From a virus: DNA of 26,628 bases. The first letter of the stretch is position 1. Each line of letters opens with the position of its first letter. The translations under genes and the position numbers were made by a program. A model generated the notes under the pieces. The model was given only the letters and a program-made list of their open reading frames with translations. It had not been told where the DNA came from and did not search any database. The DNA lies in the IMG/VR virus record IMGVR_UViG_3300047566_000138, positions 1-26,628 of that record; one strand, given 5' to 3'. Of this stretch, positions 1-6,785 are shown one piece after another.

Positions 1-1
1 A

Positions 2-115
2 ACCTTCAGGGGTTGGTTATGTGATCCATGCAATTTAGCTTTGGGTAAATTTAAGGAATCGATAAAAATTCTTGTGAGGGCAGCCAATTACATAAGAGGG
101 AATTTAAATGACTGA
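2..115 (+). CDS. 49: Recombination endonuclease VII (gp49-like), C-terminal end, partial
   Basis: The frame starting at base 2 is open from the window edge to a TGA at 113-115 and gives 37 residues. It begins with R-G-W-L-C-D-P-C-N-L-A-L-G-K-F-K, followed by a helix ending in A-A-N-Y-I. This is the typical end of the endonuclease VII / HNH family, in which the C-x-x-C pair belongs to the zinc site and the R-G-x-L-C-x-x-C-N...L-G-x-F pattern is very conserved. T4 endonuclease VII resolves branched DNA during packaging. The N-terminal catalytic half lies outside the window. The gene overlaps the start of gp62 by 8 bases, so the two are probably translated from one message. The family is clear, but whether this is the T4 gp49 orthologue or a relative cannot be settled from the tail. 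Confidence 0.75.
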   Translation, partial: TFRGWLCDPCNLALGKFKESIKILVRAANYIRGNLND

Positions 116-506
116 CATATTCAAAGACATTCTGCCTTCTATTTTGCAAACAAAGAAAGACGTTCTTATTGATGAGAAAGACTATGTTCCTTTTATCATC
201 AACAAGGCTCTTTCACATCACTATGATTGCATTCTTTATGCTAATCAGATGAATATGTATCCGAATCTAGATAAACGTCTTCAATATCAGTTTTATCTAA
301 ATAGTATCAGGTCATATAAAAGACCATTTCAAAAATGGTTGAAAAGAGAAACTATTGCTGATTTGGATATAGTAAAAGAATACTATAATATCTCAACTGA
401 AAAAGCCAAGGAAGCATTAACAATTCTCACAGAAGACCAACTTAATATTATAAAGAAAAAACTTGATAAAGGTGGCTCTGATGTTAGATTTAAAAGAACT
501 GATTGA
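108..506 (+). CDS. 62: Sliding-clamp loader small subunit gp62
   Basis: A 132-residue protein recognised as the short marine-phage form of T4 gp62, the subunit that with gp44 loads the gp45 clamp onto DNA. Telling stretches are I-I-N-K-A-L-S-H-H (about 30-38), Y-A-N-Q-M-N-M-Y-P-N-L-D-K-R (44-57), the Y-x-F-Y-L-N-S-I-R-S-Y-K-R-P-F-x-K-W turn (62-78) and D-L-D-I-V-K-E-Y-Y (85-93). T4 gp62 is longer, 187 residues. The start at 108 has an AGAGGG ribosome binding site at 95-100. The position just before regA matches the T4 order 44-62-regA. The 3' end overlaps the regA start by 26 bases, which suggests translational coupling. Confidence 0.85.
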   Translation: MTDIFKDILPSILQTKKDVLIDEKDYVPFIINKALSHHYDCILYANQMNMYPNLDKRLQYQFYLNSIRSYKRPFQKWLKRETIADLDIVKEYYNISTEKAKEALTILTEDQLNIIKKKLDKGGSDVRFKRTD

Positions 507-879
507 AGTGAAACTGTTAGAACCAGATGACTTCCTCAAAATAAAAGAAACACTAACTCGTATTGGTGTTGCTTCAAAGAAAGAAAAAACGCTGTATCAA
601 TCTTGTCATATTCTCCATAAACAAGGTAAATACTATATTATTCACTTCAAGCAACTTTTTCTTTTGGATGGTAAGAAATCAGATTTTTCAGATGATGATA
701 AAGCAAGACTAAATACTATTGCAAATCTGTTGCATGAATGGGAACTTCTTGATCTGATTGATGAAAACAAATCAAAGAGTCCTGTTGCTGCACTCAGTCA
801 AATCAAGATACTAACACACAAAGAAAAAGCAGATTGGAAACTAGTTACTAAATATACTGTAGGCAAAAAACAAAAGTAG
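481..879 (+). CDS. regA: RegA translational repressor
   Basis: This is RegA, the RNA-binding protein that represses translation of many T4 early mRNAs by covering their initiation regions. The core E-P-D-D-F-L-K-I-K-E-T-L-T-R-I-G-V-A followed by L-Y-Q-S-C-H-I-L is nearly identical to T4 RegA, and the C-terminal K-x-x-W-K-L-V-x-K-Y-T-V-G also matches. The start is placed at the ATG at 481 (M-L-D-L-K-E) rather than 463, because the homologous part begins there and AAAGGTGG lies at 468-475 at a suitable distance. This gives 132 residues. In T4, gene 43 follows regA closely; here about 15 kb separates them. Confidence 0.92.
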   Translation: MLDLKELIEVKLLEPDDFLKIKETLTRIGVASKKEKTLYQSCHILHKQGKYYIIHFKQLFLLDGKKSDFSDDDKARLNTIANLLHEWELLDLIDENKSKSPVAALSQIKILTHKEKADWKLVTKYTVGKKQK

Positions 880-885
880 AAGACG

Positions 886-2190
886 ATGGCACAGTTTAGA
901 AAAGATACTCATCAATATCTACCACAAGAAACTACCATATTTGAAGTAGTAATGCTTGCAGATCAGTATGGTAATCTTGTTGGACCAGCAAATCCTTCTG
1001 GCGTATCAGTAGATGCATTTGGTCGTGCAAGAATGGCACAACCATTGACCTTATTTGATTCTTCTCTTAGATATCAAGATGATACTAGATTTAATTATGC
1101 AAATTCGGCAACAGGCAGTTCTATAGTTTATGATGCAAATTCTTCTACAGTATCATTAAATGTCAGATCATCTGTTGCCAATTCTTATGCATATAGAGAA
1201 TCATCTAGAGTTTTTCCATATCAACCAGGGAAATCGTTACATACAATTCAATCTTTCTGTATGGCACCAGCACAAACAGGTCTAAGACAAAGAGTTGGTT
1301 ACTTCGGTTCACAAAATGGTGTTTATCTTGAATTAAATGGCAGCACATTAAACTTTGTTATTAGATCATTCAGTTCTGGATCATTAGTAGAAGATAAAAT
1401 ATCACAAGATGCATGGAATATTGATAAGTTAGATGGGACTGGTCCTTCATTACTAACTCTTGATATGACCAAAACACAATTATTCTGGACTGATATTGAA
1501 TGGTTGGGTGTAGGTACAGTAAGATGTGGATTTATTATCAATGGTCAGTTAATACATTGTCATTCTTTTCATCATTCTAATTTGGCTAATACAACATATA
1601 TGACCACTGCATGTTTACCATTGAGATATGAAATTGAAAATACTAATTCAATGTCAAATAATGCATCGTTGAATGTTATCTGTGCTTCTGTTATGTCTGA
1701 AGGTGGATATGAAGTTAGAGGACGTAATAAAACAATAGGACATTTACCTAATTCATCATATACATTAACGACTGCTGGTATATTTTATCCTGTAGCAAGT
1801 ATCAGATTGAAATCAGAAAGACCAGATGCTATAGTAGTACCTAAGAGTATTGCCCTTTTAGGTCTAGGTGGCAATGGTACACGCTTGGCATATAAGATAG
1901 TTGAAAATGCTACTGTAGGCAATGGTAGTTGGACATCAGCAGGAACAGATTCATCAATTCAATATAACTTGACCGCAAATAGTATCAGTGGTGGCACAGA
2001 TTTGGATCAAGGATATATCTATGTGACACGGCAAAGTTCATTCCCATTGACTATGCAAGATGATATCTTTAGACTACAACTAGGAAGAAATAGTTTTTCT
2101 AATACCAATACAACATTTACTTTGGCTGTAGCTGGAGCAGGTGCATCTGATACTTGTATTGGTGCTATAAATTGGATGGAAATAACTTAA
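886..2190 (+). CDS. Virion structural protein of marine T4-like phages (function unassigned)
   Basis: A 434-residue protein rich in Ser, Asn and Thr with mostly beta-strand-like sequence and no signal peptide. The opening G-R-A-R-M-A-Q-P-L-T-L-F-D (about 46-58), Y-Q-P-G-K-S-L near 110, L-R-Q-R-V-G-Y-F-G near 132 and F-W-T-D-I-E-W-L-G-V-G-x-V-R-C-G-F near 200 recall a widespread but uncharacterised structural protein in uncultured marine phages. It follows regA by 6 bases and precedes dUTPase by 18 bases, so a virion gene sits inside the early replication block. No TATAAATA late box lies directly upstream. The exact place in the virion (decoration, fibre or baseplate) is unknown. Assignment rests on recalled family resemblance, not a search. 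Confidence 0.6.
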   Translation: MAQFRKDTHQYLPQETTIFEVVMLADQYGNLVGPANPSGVSVDAFGRARMAQPLTLFDSSLRYQDDTRFNYANSATGSSIVYDANSSTVSLNVRSSVANSYAYRESSRVFPYQPGKSLHTIQSFCMAPAQTGLRQRVGYFGSQNGVYLELNGSTLNFVIRSFSSGSLVEDKISQDAWNIDKLDGTGPSLLTLDMTKTQLFWTDIEWLGVGTVRCGFIINGQLIHCHSFHHSNLANTTYMTTACLPLRYEIENTNSMSNNASLNVICASVMSEGGYEVRGRNKTIGHLPNSSYTLTTAGIFYPVASIRLKSERPDAIVVPKSIALLGLGGNGTRLAYKIVENATVGNGSWTSAGTDSSIQYNLTANSISGGTDLDQGYIYVTRQSSFPLTMQDDIFRLQLGRNSFSNTNTTFTLAVAGAGASDTCIGAINWMEIT

Positions 2191-2208
2191 CATTTTGGAG
2201 ATTATATA

Positions 2209-2739
2209 ATGACTACATTGAAAATTTATAAAACATTTCCTTCTGTTGAACTACCTAAATTTGCAACAGAACAATCTGCTTGTTTTGATCTATCATATCA
2301 ACCTCTAGGTAAATTTGAGTATACTGGTTATACCGGTATGAATAAGAAGTTTAGCAGACCATTTAAGGATGGTAGACTTTATGTTAATGCAGAAGATCGT
2401 GTAATGGTACCGACAGGACTTATCTTTGATATTCCAAAAGGATACTCTGTTCGTGTATATGCTAGATCAGGTCTTTCACTAAAGCAAGGTCTAGTTTTAG
2501 TCAATGCAGAGGGTATTATTGATTCAGATTATATTGAAGAAACGTTTGTTCTAATGACAAATCTATCAAATGTTGGTCAGTGGTTAAATCCTGGAGATAG
2601 AATTGCACAAGCAGAACTAGTGAAACAAGAAACATTCAAGATTGAAGAAACTAAAACTAGACCTGAAGTGAAGACTGATCGGAAAGGCGGAATGGGCTCA
2701 ACTGGAGTGACAATCAATGTTGCATCAACTATCACCTAA
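2209..2739 (+). CDS. dut: dUTPase (trimeric type)
   Basis: All five trimeric dUTPase motifs are present: A-C-F-D-L (24-28), A-R-S-G-L-S-L-K (85-92), G-I-I-D-S-D-Y-I-E (102-110, with catalytic Asp), G-D-R-I-A-Q (129-134) and the C-terminal R-K-G-G-M-G-S-T-G (158-166) that closes over the nucleotide. The enzyme hydrolyses dUTP to dUMP, keeping uracil out of phage DNA and feeding dTMP synthesis. At 176 residues it is longer than the usual roughly 150, because about 25 extra residues lie between motif 1 and the V-P-T-G-L strand, as in other marine phage versions. The ribosome binding site TGGAG is at 2195-2199. The 3' end overlaps the next gene by 23 bases. Confidence 0.93.
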   Translation: MTTLKIYKTFPSVELPKFATEQSACFDLSYQPLGKFEYTGYTGMNKKFSRPFKDGRLYVNAEDRVMVPTGLIFDIPKGYSVRVYARSGLSLKQGLVLVNAEGIIDSDYIEETFVLMTNLSNVGQWLNPGDRIAQAELVKQETFKIEETKTRPEVKTDRKGGMGSTGVTINVASTIT

Positions 2740-2977
2740 GAAAATCAAAGTTCGTGAATCAACATACATTGAAGTAGATGGTGGTGTAACGATATTTGTT
2801 GATGATCATAAAAATGTTTTTATAGACGGACATAATAAAGTGTATATCAAATCAAACGAAGACTTGAATCTTGAGGCAGAGAATATCAATCTCAACGCCA
2901 AAGAAAATGTCTATATTGGTTCTGGCAAAAACATTACTCAACAAGCACCAAGAATTGATTTGAACCCAAAGGAGTAA
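2717..2977 (+). CDS. Small baseplate spike protein, triple-stranded beta-helix type (gp5 C-terminal-like)
   Basis: An 86-residue protein made almost entirely of short alternating strands of the type V-x-I/V-x...N-V-F-I-D-G...K-V-Y-I-K-S...L-N-L-E-A-E-N-I-N-L-N-A, the pattern of the intertwined beta-helix in the T4 gp5, VgrG and gpV spikes. It lacks the OB-fold and lysozyme domains of T4 gp5, so it would be only the needle part. The start at 2717 lies inside the dUTPase end with TGGAGTGA just upstream. The next gene, 3 bases on, encodes a PAAR-like tip, which supports a spike-needle plus tip pair. An alternative is a chaperone-like or decorating fragment. The role is inferred from repeat pattern and neighbour. 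Confidence 0.6.
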   Translation: MLHQLSPKKIKVRESTYIEVDGGVTIFVDDHKNVFIDGHNKVYIKSNEDLNLEAENINLNAKENVYIGSGKNITQQAPRIDLNPKE

Positions 2978-2980
2978 ATA

Positions 2981-3277
2981 ATGCCATATGGTGCACATAG
3001 ACATGGTGATTCAAGAACATGTGGCGCAACAACTGTTGTAACTAATCAAGCTACTGTTTTTGTGAATAATAAACTTTGGGCAGTAGAGGGTGATAAAAAT
3101 ACAGACGGTGATGGTGATCTTGTTGCAGTAACAGGATCAACAGTTTTTGTTGAAAATAAACTTGTTATTGTACATGGACCAGACAATGCGTTTCCAGATG
3201 ACTTATGTCCAACAGTTGGCGGACAACATTGCACTCCATTCACAGCACAGGGTTCTGGTGATACCGAAGTATATTAG
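2981..3277 (+). CDS. PAAR-like spike tip protein
   Basis: A 98-residue protein with the N-terminal pattern G-A-H-R-H-G-D-S-R-T-C-G-A-T-T-V-V, two repeats of T-V-F-V-N/E-N-K-L (about 26-32 and 54-60) and late H-G-P-D-N-A. This fits the PAAR-like proteins of marine T4-like phages, which cap the central spike and sharpen it for membrane piercing. His and Cys residues near both ends (H7, H9, C14, C77, H84, C85) could bind a metal ion, as in the PAAR family. The ribosome binding site AAAGGAG at 2968-2974 overlaps the end of the previous gene. The order beta-helix needle then PAAR tip is functionally sensible. Confidence 0.72.
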   Translation: MPYGAHRHGDSRTCGATTVVTNQATVFVNNKLWAVEGDKNTDGDGDLVAVTGSTVFVENKLVIVHGPDNAFPDDLCPTVGGQHCTPFTAQGSGDTEVY

Positions 3278-3280
3278 CAC

Positions 3281-3309
3281 TTGACAAACAGCACAAAAAG
3301 TGTTATATA
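3281..3309 (+). promoter_or_regulatory. Consensus sigma70-type promoter P1
   Basis: TTGACA at 3281-3286, a 17-base spacer and TATATA at 3304-3309. The expected start is near 3316, exactly at the beginning of the first hairpin of the putative small RNA. No gene on this strand begins before 4194. Function is inferred from sequence only. Confidence 0.7.
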
Positions 3310-3315
3310 TAGTAT

Positions 3316-3380
3316 TGTTGGGATAAAGGTTTAGCGTACCCAACACGATTCTGCCGCAAGGAGAATCATTTAATAATTTT
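3316..3380 (+). ncRNA. Candidate small RNA or structured leader downstream of P1
   Basis: About 65 bases with two hairpins and no reading frame. Hairpin 1 pairs TGTTGGG (3316-3322) with CCCAACA (3339-3345). Hairpin 2 pairs GATTCT(g)CC (3347-3355) with GGAGAATC (3360-3367) around a GCAA tetraloop, and is followed by the T-rich stretch ATTTAATAATTTTT. The only ribosome-binding-like sequence (AAGGAG, 3358-3363) sits in hairpin 2 with no start codon after it. The parts promoter, 5' hairpin, second hairpin and U-rich end look like a short independent transcript. Alternatively it is the leader remnant of a gene displaced by the neighbouring homing endonuclease. Confidence 0.45.
3347..3380 (+). terminator. 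Possible intrinsic terminator with GCAA tetraloop
   Basis: Stem GATTCT(g)CC / GGAGAATC with a GNRA-type GCAA loop, then ATTTAATAATTTTT. The U-run is interrupted, so efficiency is uncertain. It would stop plus-strand transcripts from P1 and from the PAAR gene before they run antisense through the endonuclease gene. Confidence 0.5.
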
Positions 3381-3980
3381 TGCTTTCCATCCTTTGTGTT
3401 GATTTACTTTACCTAGTGCAACTGATCTTATTGCTGCCCTATTTAATTGTTTTTCTTTACACCACTTAGTAAATCCACCTGAAATAACATGAATATTACC
3501 TAACGGATCAATTAGTTCATATGTTGTTTTTCCATAATTAGGATTTTTTTCTGGATATATTTTATATAATTGTTTCAAATATTTGCTTTTATTTTCTCTT
3601 TGTTTTTGACGTGCTTCTGGATTATTCATATAGTACTTCTTTTTTGAAATACTCATTTTTTCTTTAGTTTCTGCCGTAACAAAACGAATTATTCCTGTTG
3701 TACCTTCACCACCATCTGTCATATTTCTAAGCATACCTGTTTCATTATCTTTACGACCATACCAACGTATTAAACGTCTTTCTAGTGCTAATGCACCAAT
3801 TTCGGTAAGATTAGATTCGCATATTATTATTCTAGATTTATCTTTAGGCGTTTTTGCATTTTTATGATTTATATGATCCCATGCTCTATAACCCTTACCT
3901 TTGCCAATATAGTAAGGACTGCCATCTTCTCTGAGATAAGCATATACATAGTATTCTAATGTTGATTGATAAATAGACAT
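3366..3980 (-). CDS. GIY-YIG homing endonuclease, free-standing
   Basis: A 204-residue protein with an N-terminal GIY-YIG nuclease domain: Y-Y-V-Y-A-Y (10-15), Y-Y-I-G-K-G (23-28), the following R32, the A-L-E-R-R-L-I helix with the catalytic Glu, and [11 protein letters not shown], as in phage Seg-type enzymes. A Lys-rich linker leads to a C-terminal DNA-binding part, F-T-K-W-C-K-E-K...A-I-R-S-V-A-L-G, which looks like a helix-turn-helix. Such enzymes cut alleles lacking the gene and spread it. The start is the ATG at 3980 (M-S-I-Y), preferred over one 60 bases upstream because GGGAG lies 9 bases before it and the HNH gene at 22773-23435 begins in the same way. It lies antisense between intact genes (PAAR protein and hsp20). 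Confidence 0.9.
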   Translation of the reverse strand: MSIYQSTLEYYVYAYLREDGSPYYIGKGKGYRAWDHINHKNAKTPKDKSRIIICESNLTEIGALALERRLIRWYGRKDNETGMLRNMTDGGEGTTGIIRFVTAETKEKMSISKKKYYMNNPEARQKQRENKSKYLKQLYKIYPEKNPNYGKTTYELIDPLGNIHVISGGFTKWCKEKQLNRAAIRSVALGKVNQHKGWKAKIIK

Positions 3981-4038
3981 ATGCTGACACTCCCTATTAG
4001 TGTTAGAGTGGATAGATGTTTCCAGCATCGTGATCCAC
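3981..4038 (-). promoter_or_regulatory. Structured leader of the GIY-YIG gene, shared with the HNH gene
   Basis: Read on the minus strand, GTGGAT (4038-4033) pairs with ATCCAC (4013-4008). Inside it GATG pairs with CATC around the 7-base loop CTGGAAA. A second hairpin, ACACT / AGTGT (4003-3999 and 3991-3987), holds the ribosome binding site GGGAG in and beside its loop. The unpaired stretches ATCACG, ACTCTAAC and TCAGCAT are identical in the leader of the HNH gene at 23436-23490, while the stems differ by compensating changes. Confidence 0.7.
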
Positions 4039-4043
4039 AATAT

Positions 4044-4051
4044 TATTTATA
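4044..4051 (-). promoter_or_regulatory. T4-type late promoter for the GIY-YIG gene
   Basis: The minus strand reads TATAAATA, the exact T4 late promoter box recognised by the gp55 sigma-like factor. A start about 6 bases downstream would fall at 4038, the first base of the structured leader. No -35 element is needed for this class. Confidence 0.7.
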
Positions 4052-4067
4052 ATACTAAATAATTTAC

Positions 4068-4096
4068 TTGACATATTATTGTTAATGTAGTATATA
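4068..4096 (+). promoter_or_regulatory. Consensus sigma70-type promoter P2, for hsp20
   Basis: TTGACA at 4068-4073, a 17-base spacer and TATATA at 4091-4096. Near the expected start (about 4103) ACTGAAG (4106-4112) pairs with CTTCAGT (4131-4137), giving a hairpin at the 5' end of the message much as at P1. It lies 98 bases upstream of the hsp20 start. The two promoter cores share the same boxes and spacing. Confidence 0.7.
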
Positions 4097-4193
4097 TATA
4101 TTAATACTGAAGATTATTATGTTAAACATGCTTCAGTGTATGTCCTGCCTGATTGGAGGACAATTTCACATCTTGCTTAATAAGGAGAAAAAC

Positions 4194-4667
4194 ATGACAT
4201 ACAACGTTCCACACTTTGATCCATATTCATTTGCTACAAACTTAACTAAAGCAACTGTTGGATTGGATGAATTTGTTAGTAAAATTAGTGAAAATTTTAC
4301 TAAAACTTCTTCGTATCCCTTCTATAATATAATTAAAACTGGCGATAACACATATGTTATTGAAATGGCTGTTGCTGGTTTCGGCAGACAGGATATTGAA
4401 TTGGTTCTAGAAGATGGTGTACTATCTATCAAGGGTGAACTAAAGACTGATGAAAAGAATGATTATCTTTTCAAAGGTATTGCTGATCGTGCATTTACAC
4501 GTAAATTCACTCTTGCAGACACTATTGAAATCAAGAATGCTGATCTTCTTAATGGCATGCTTCGTATCTGGCTTGAAAAGTTTATCCCAGAACATAAGAA
4601 GCCACGCAAGATTGACATCAATTCTGAAGCAACGGAAAGTAAAAACAAGACATTTTTGAGAGACTGA
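4194..4667 (+). CDS. Small heat-shock protein Hsp20 family
   Basis: A 157-residue protein with an alpha-crystallin domain: Y-P-F-Y-N-I-I-K-T-G-D-N-T-Y-V-I-E-M-A-V-A-G-F near 41-63, then L-E-D-G-V-L-S-I-K-G-E-L, R-A-F-T-R-K-F-T-L near 100 and G-M-L-R-I-W-L near 122, where bacterial IbpA has the G-x-L x-hydrophobic strand. Such ATP-independent chaperones hold unfolding proteins. Hsp20 genes are common in marine T4-like phages. The start is the ATG at 4194 with AAGGAG at 4182-4187; the frame is open upstream to 4119 but without a good binding site. It is transcribed from P2 and followed by a strong hairpin. Confidence 0.9.
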   Translation: MTYNVPHFDPYSFATNLTKATVGLDEFVSKISENFTKTSSYPFYNIIKTGDNTYVIEMAVAGFGRQDIELVLEDGVLSIKGELKTDEKNDYLFKGIADRAFTRKFTLADTIEIKNADLLNGMLRIWLEKFIPEHKKPRKIDINSEATESKNKTFLRD

Positions 4668-4672
4668 AATAA

Positions 4673-4702
4673 ATCAACCGGGGGTTAGTTCTCCCGGTTG
4701 AT
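4673..4702 (+). terminator. Strong hairpin after hsp20, terminator-like
   Basis: ATCAACCGGG (4673-4682) pairs with CCCGGTTGAT (4693-4702), extendable by a G-T and a G-C pair to 12 pairs around the loop TTAGTT. It is the most GC-rich stem in the area and starts 5 bases after the hsp20 stop. There is no U-run after it, so it may serve mRNA stability or processing rather than termination. Confidence 0.55.
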
Positions 4703-4739
4703 ACTATATACTATCAAAGCATTATGTGGAGGTAATAAT

Positions 4740-6026
4740 ATGCAAGCAATGAATGTAACTATTGAAATGCAGAAACTATTATTTGATAATAAACTATTGC
4801 CCTTTGATGGTATTGACGGCAAAGTAGGAACACAAACAAGAGAAGCAATTGATAAGTATCTAAAGCAGATTGGTATTAATACTGATAATTGGTCATCTGC
4901 TAGAAAACTGATTGCAGCAGAGCAAGCAGTTTATAAAGATCAGAAAATCTATTTTGGTGATATTGATGGTCTTGTGGGACAACAAACACAACATGCTAGA
5001 GAAGCATATCAAGCCAATTTAGTTCTTACTTGGCGTGATCGTTATGAAAAAATATTTGGCAAGAATCCAGAACAAGTAACACAATATACAGCAATTGATC
5101 GGTCACAGTTCTTTGACGAATTAAAAGATATCAACGCTGTGCGTGCTTTTGCTGGACGAATGGCATCAGAAGTTGGTGGTCAAGGAAGAGATGCACAAGT
5201 AGCATGGGCAGAAACAACTTTCAATAGAGCAGCATCCCGCAAAAAAACACTTCTACAAACAGTGACGGGTTCTTATTTCCCAACAAATGATCCTGGTTCA
5301 TCAGACAATAAGACATTTCATCAAATCATTCGTGAAGTGGCAGAAAAGGGCACAAACACAACCAACGGTGCGACAGGTAATGCATCTGGTATGGTTGGAT
5401 TTGGTCAAGGTAAGACAGTAAAGAAAGATGATGGATCTATCTGGGCACCAGGGCAAACAGCACAATTTGGTGGTGAACGATTTGGTGTTGAGGCAGCAGA
5501 TAAGAATTGGATTCCAAAATATGTTACTTCCAATAACAGTGCTGTAACAGTAACCAAGATTATATGGCCACTTCAAAGAGATTGTATGTCATTCTTTGGT
5601 GATGTTGGTACTAATCAAGTTTATTGTAAGATGCCTTTTCCACTTGTTATTCCATGGGAAAAGAAAACTAAGTTGATGCAATATCAATGTCATAAATTAG
5701 TCAAAGAACCAATGGAACGAATCTGGCAACGTACACTTGATTTTTATGGTATTCAGAAGATTCAAGAGTTAGGAATCAATTTGTTCGGTGGCTGTTTGAA
5801 TGTGCGTCCTATTCGTGGCGGATCAACATGGTCAATGCATTCATGGGGAATTGCTGTAGATATTGATCCTGATCGTAATGCTCTCAATACATCATGGAAA
5901 AACTCTCAGATGTCTAAGCCTGAATATAAGAAGTTTGTTGAATTCTGGTATGATGAAGGAGCGATCAATTTAGGTAAAGAAGCCAATTTTGATTCTATGC
6001 ATTTTCAGTTTGCAAGACTAAGATAA
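4740..6026 (+). CDS. Modular endolysin with M15 (VanY-like) peptidase domain
   Basis: A 428-residue cell-wall enzyme. The N-terminus carries two peptidoglycan-binding-like repeats, each with F-D/G-x-I-D-G-x-V-G-x-Q-T (about 15-45 and 60-85). A middle region, about 140-270, has A-G-R-M-A-S-E-V-G-G-Q-G-R-D-A-Q-V-A-W-A and G-M-V-G-F-G-Q-G, reminiscent of cell-wall hydrolases, though I cannot name the family. The C-terminus is a zinc peptidase of the M15 type: H367-x6-D374 in S-M-H-S-W-G-I-A-V-D-I-D and H421 in S-M-H-F-Q-F supply the metal ligands. It would cut peptide stems of the wall during lysis. The start at 4740 has GGAGG at 4729-4733; the frame is open upstream to 4698. No holin gene is evident beside it. 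Confidence 0.8.
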   Translation: MQAMNVTIEMQKLLFDNKLLPFDGIDGKVGTQTREAIDKYLKQIGINTDNWSSARKLIAAEQAVYKDQKIYFGDIDGLVGQQTQHAREAYQANLVLTWRDRYEKIFGKNPEQVTQYTAIDRSQFFDELKDINAVRAFAGRMASEVGGQGRDAQVAWAETTFNRAASRKKTLLQTVTGSYFPTNDPGSSDNKTFHQIIREVAEKGTNTTNGATGNASGMVGFGQGKTVKKDDGSIWAPGQTAQFGGERFGVEAADKNWIPKYVTSNNSAVTVTKIIWPLQRDCMSFFGDVGTNQVYCKMPFPLVIPWEKKTKLMQYQCHKLVKEPMERIWQRTLDFYGIQKIQELGINLFGGCLNVRPIRGGSTWSMHSWGIAVDIDPDRNALNTSWKNSQMSKPEYKKFVEFWYDEGAINLGKEANFDSMHFQFARLR

Positions 6027-6041
6027 AAAAGGACTTATATA

Positions 6042-6785
6042 ATGCAATTGCGAATAGAAAACTCTGTTGTCGTGATAACACCTACTGTAGGCAAATCTCA
6101 ACTAAAAAATGCAATTGAAAGTGTTAGTAAACAAACATATAAGAATCTAACACATCTTATTGTTGTTGATGGAACAGAATATTTTCAAGATGTGTTGAGA
6201 GTCACACCTATTAAAGATACTGTGATTATTACTACAGCACCATATAATACTGGTGGTAATGGATACTATGGTCATAGAATCTATGCTGCATATTCTCATC
6301 TTGTAAATCATGATTATGTTGCATTTCTTGATGAAGATAACTGGTATGAACCTAATCATATTGAATCTCTGGTTGACACACTAGAGAAAAAAGATTATGA
6401 TTGGGTTCATTCTCTGCGTAAAGTTTATGTAGAAAATGAATATCTTGCTGATGATTGTTGTGAGAGTATTGGTCGTTATCCAATCTGGTTCTCACAGCCA
6501 GATAATCCACAACATCTAGTTGATACATCATCATATCTATTCAAACGTGACTTTCTAACAAGAGTTGCATCATACTGGCATTATGGGTGGGGAGGTGATA
6601 GAAGATTTTTCACTATCATAACTAAAGGTATGAATCATGATAATTATGGCACATCAGGTCAACATACATTAAACTATAAGTTACCTGATATGAATAAAGC
6701 ATATGGTGGTGATTTCAAATTCTTTGAAAAGGGCAATGAATATATCAAGCAACAGTATGGTGGTAAATATCCATGGACAGAATGA
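6042..6785 (+). CDS. Family 2-like glycosyltransferase
   Basis: A 247-residue protein with a GT-A fold signature: V-V-V-I-T-P-T-V-G-K-S-Q-L at the N-terminus, S-V-S-K-Q-T-Y-K-N-L-T-H-L-I-V-V-D-G (about 28-45) for nucleotide binding, and F-L-D-E-D-N-W-Y-E-P-x-H (about 95-106), the DxD-type site that holds the metal and nucleotide sugar. No membrane segments are seen, so it would act in the cytoplasm. It opens the sugar cassette 15 bases after the endolysin and overlaps the next gene by 13 bases. Donor and acceptor cannot be predicted. Confidence 0.8.
   Translation: MQLRIENSVVVITPTVGKSQLKNAIESVSKQTYKNLTHLIVVDGTEYFQDVLRVTPIKDTVIITTAPYNTGGNGYYGHRIYAAYSHLVNHDYVAFLDEDNWYEPNHIESLVDTLEKKDYDWVHSLRKVYVENEYLADDCCESIGRYPIWFSQPDNPQHLVDTSSYLFKRDFLTRVASYWHYGWGGDRRFFTIITKGMNHDNYGTSGQHTLNYKLPDMNKAYGGDFKFFEKGNEYIKQQYGGKYPWTE

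Noticed and set aside
800-885. Late promoter before the virion protein gene
   Set aside because: The closest match, ACTAAATA, deviates from TATAAATA and lies inside regA, so it was not called.
3981-4038. HEARO / omega RNA associated with the endonuclease genes
   Set aside because: HEARO RNAs are much longer and linked to IscB. These leaders are about 55 bases, and the enzymes are GIY-YIG and a simple HNH.
3281-4096. The two sigma70-type promoters flanking the GIY-YIG gene as a target-site duplication
   Set aside because: They share only the boxes and spacing. The surrounding bases and hairpins differ, so common promoter consensus is enough to explain them.
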